6,688 bases of DNA from Leptospiraceae bacterium (GTDB lineage: Bacteria; Spirochaetota; Leptospiria; Turneriellales; Turneriellaceae). The position numbers and the translations under genes were made by a program. Below are positions 6,436-6,688 of the stretch, piece by piece. Below the pieces are notes generated by a model. That model ran no database searches. It was not told the DNA's origin and was given only the letters and a program-made list of their open reading frames with translations. The stretch spans positions 1-6,688 of the forward strand of contig JANWWX010000069.1 in NCBI GenBank assembly GCA_025057195.1. The letters run 5' to 3'. Each line of letters starts with the position of its first letter. Position 1 is the stretch's first letter.

Positions 6436-6453
6436 TATTTAATATATAGAGGG
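6436..6453 (+). promoter_or_regulatory. AT-rich -10-like stretch and ribosome binding site before the right-edge gene
   Basis: TATTTAAT (6436-6443) and TATATA (6443-6448) resemble -10 elements. Neither has a convincing -35 hexamer at 16-18 bp. AGAGGG (6448-6453) is a plausible Shine-Dalgarno, but only 3 nt before the ATG at 6457, which is short. If the -10 were TATATA, the binding site would fall at or before the transcript start, so TATTTAAT is the better candidate. Confidence 0.3.
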
Positions 6454-6456
6454 ACT

Positions 6457-6688
6457 ATGAACGAAAAACGCAAAACCAGTATCTCACTGCCAGTGCCGGC
6501 GGAGGGTCTTTGCCATAAATACTACAGTTTTGTCATGGCAAACTTAGCATTTTATCTGCGCTACCTGCGCCGGCACCCACCGTCACGGCAAAAACTCCGT
6601 ACGCACAACGATGGCAGCGATGGCATCACCATTGTGCAGGTCTATTGGGACATGGAAACCTACAATTCGCTACACACCCTCGCGTTTT
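6457..6688 (+). CDS. N-terminal 77 residues of a DUF1564-like hypothetical protein (3' end outside window)
   Basis: An open frame runs from ATG 6457 to the window edge without a stop, giving 77 codons plus one base. It begins MNEKRKTSISLPVP, a basic start followed by a short strand. A segment LAFYLRYLRRH (30-40) and then a strand ITIVQVYWDMETYNSLHTLAF (57-77) follow. This order of KRKT-S-x-L-x-VP, Y-LR-LRRH and a VxxxxxxW-x-x-x-x-L strand reminds me of DUF1564, a family known from Leptospira that may be related to ribbon-helix-helix regulators. The match is from memory and unverified. AGAGGG lies upstream. The gene is divergent from the peptidase gene, with 179 bp between them. A DNA-binding role would fit the nearby inverted repeat, but this is speculative. 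Confidence 0.75.
   Translation, partial: MNEKRKTSISLPVPAEGLCHKYYSFVMANLAFYLRYLRRHPPSRQKLRTHNDGSDGITIVQVYWDMETYNSLHTLAF

Overview
This window looks like bacterial chromosome with roughly balanced base composition and dense, often overlapping genes. The best taxonomic guess is a leptospiral spirochaete, possibly Turneriella-like. That guess rests on the general gene style and on a partial gene at the right edge that resembles, from memory, a Leptospira-restricted family (DUF1564). No rRNA, tRNA, insertion sequence, CRISPR array or phage gene is visible.

Layout from left to right. (1) Plus strand, 2-541: the 3' end of an unrecognised, aromatic-rich protein. It is followed after 38 bp by a complete alpha/beta hydrolase of the hormone-sensitive-lipase type (580-1494). 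(2) The hydrolase meets a minus-strand cluster tail to tail, with a 4-nt overlap of the two stop codons. (3) The minus-strand cluster, in transcription order, runs from a probable outer-membrane beta-barrel protein (4713-3700), through an OppF/DppF-type peptide-ABC ATPase (3686-2715) and uracil phosphoribosyltransferase (upp, 2725-2105), to an unrecognised 205-residue protein (2108-1491). The genes are 13 nt apart or overlap by 11 and 4 nt, so they are almost certainly one operon. A promoter-like pair of hexamers lies directly against the first start codon, which suggests a leaderless message. (4) The 379-bp gap 4714-5092 appears to hold a small plus-strand membrane-protein gene. It has a strong ribosome binding site but is broken by a one-base frameshift (4783-5030). 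(5) A minus-strand secreted peptidoglycan hydrolase follows, with two SH3-like domains and an M23/LytM domain (6277-5093). (6) A 179-bp divergent intergenic region contains a perfect 8-bp inverted repeat. (7) The 5' part of a plus-strand gene runs off the right edge (6457-6688).

Functionally, several products concern the cell envelope: the barrel protein, the peptidoglycan hydrolase and perhaps the first partial protein. The operon also carries nutrient-related functions, namely a peptide-uptake ATPase and uracil salvage. No complete multi-gene system can be proven. The points most worth checking are the broken small membrane gene, the possible leaderless promoter, the orphan ABC ATPase downstream of an outer-membrane protein, and the uncharacterised last gene of the operon.
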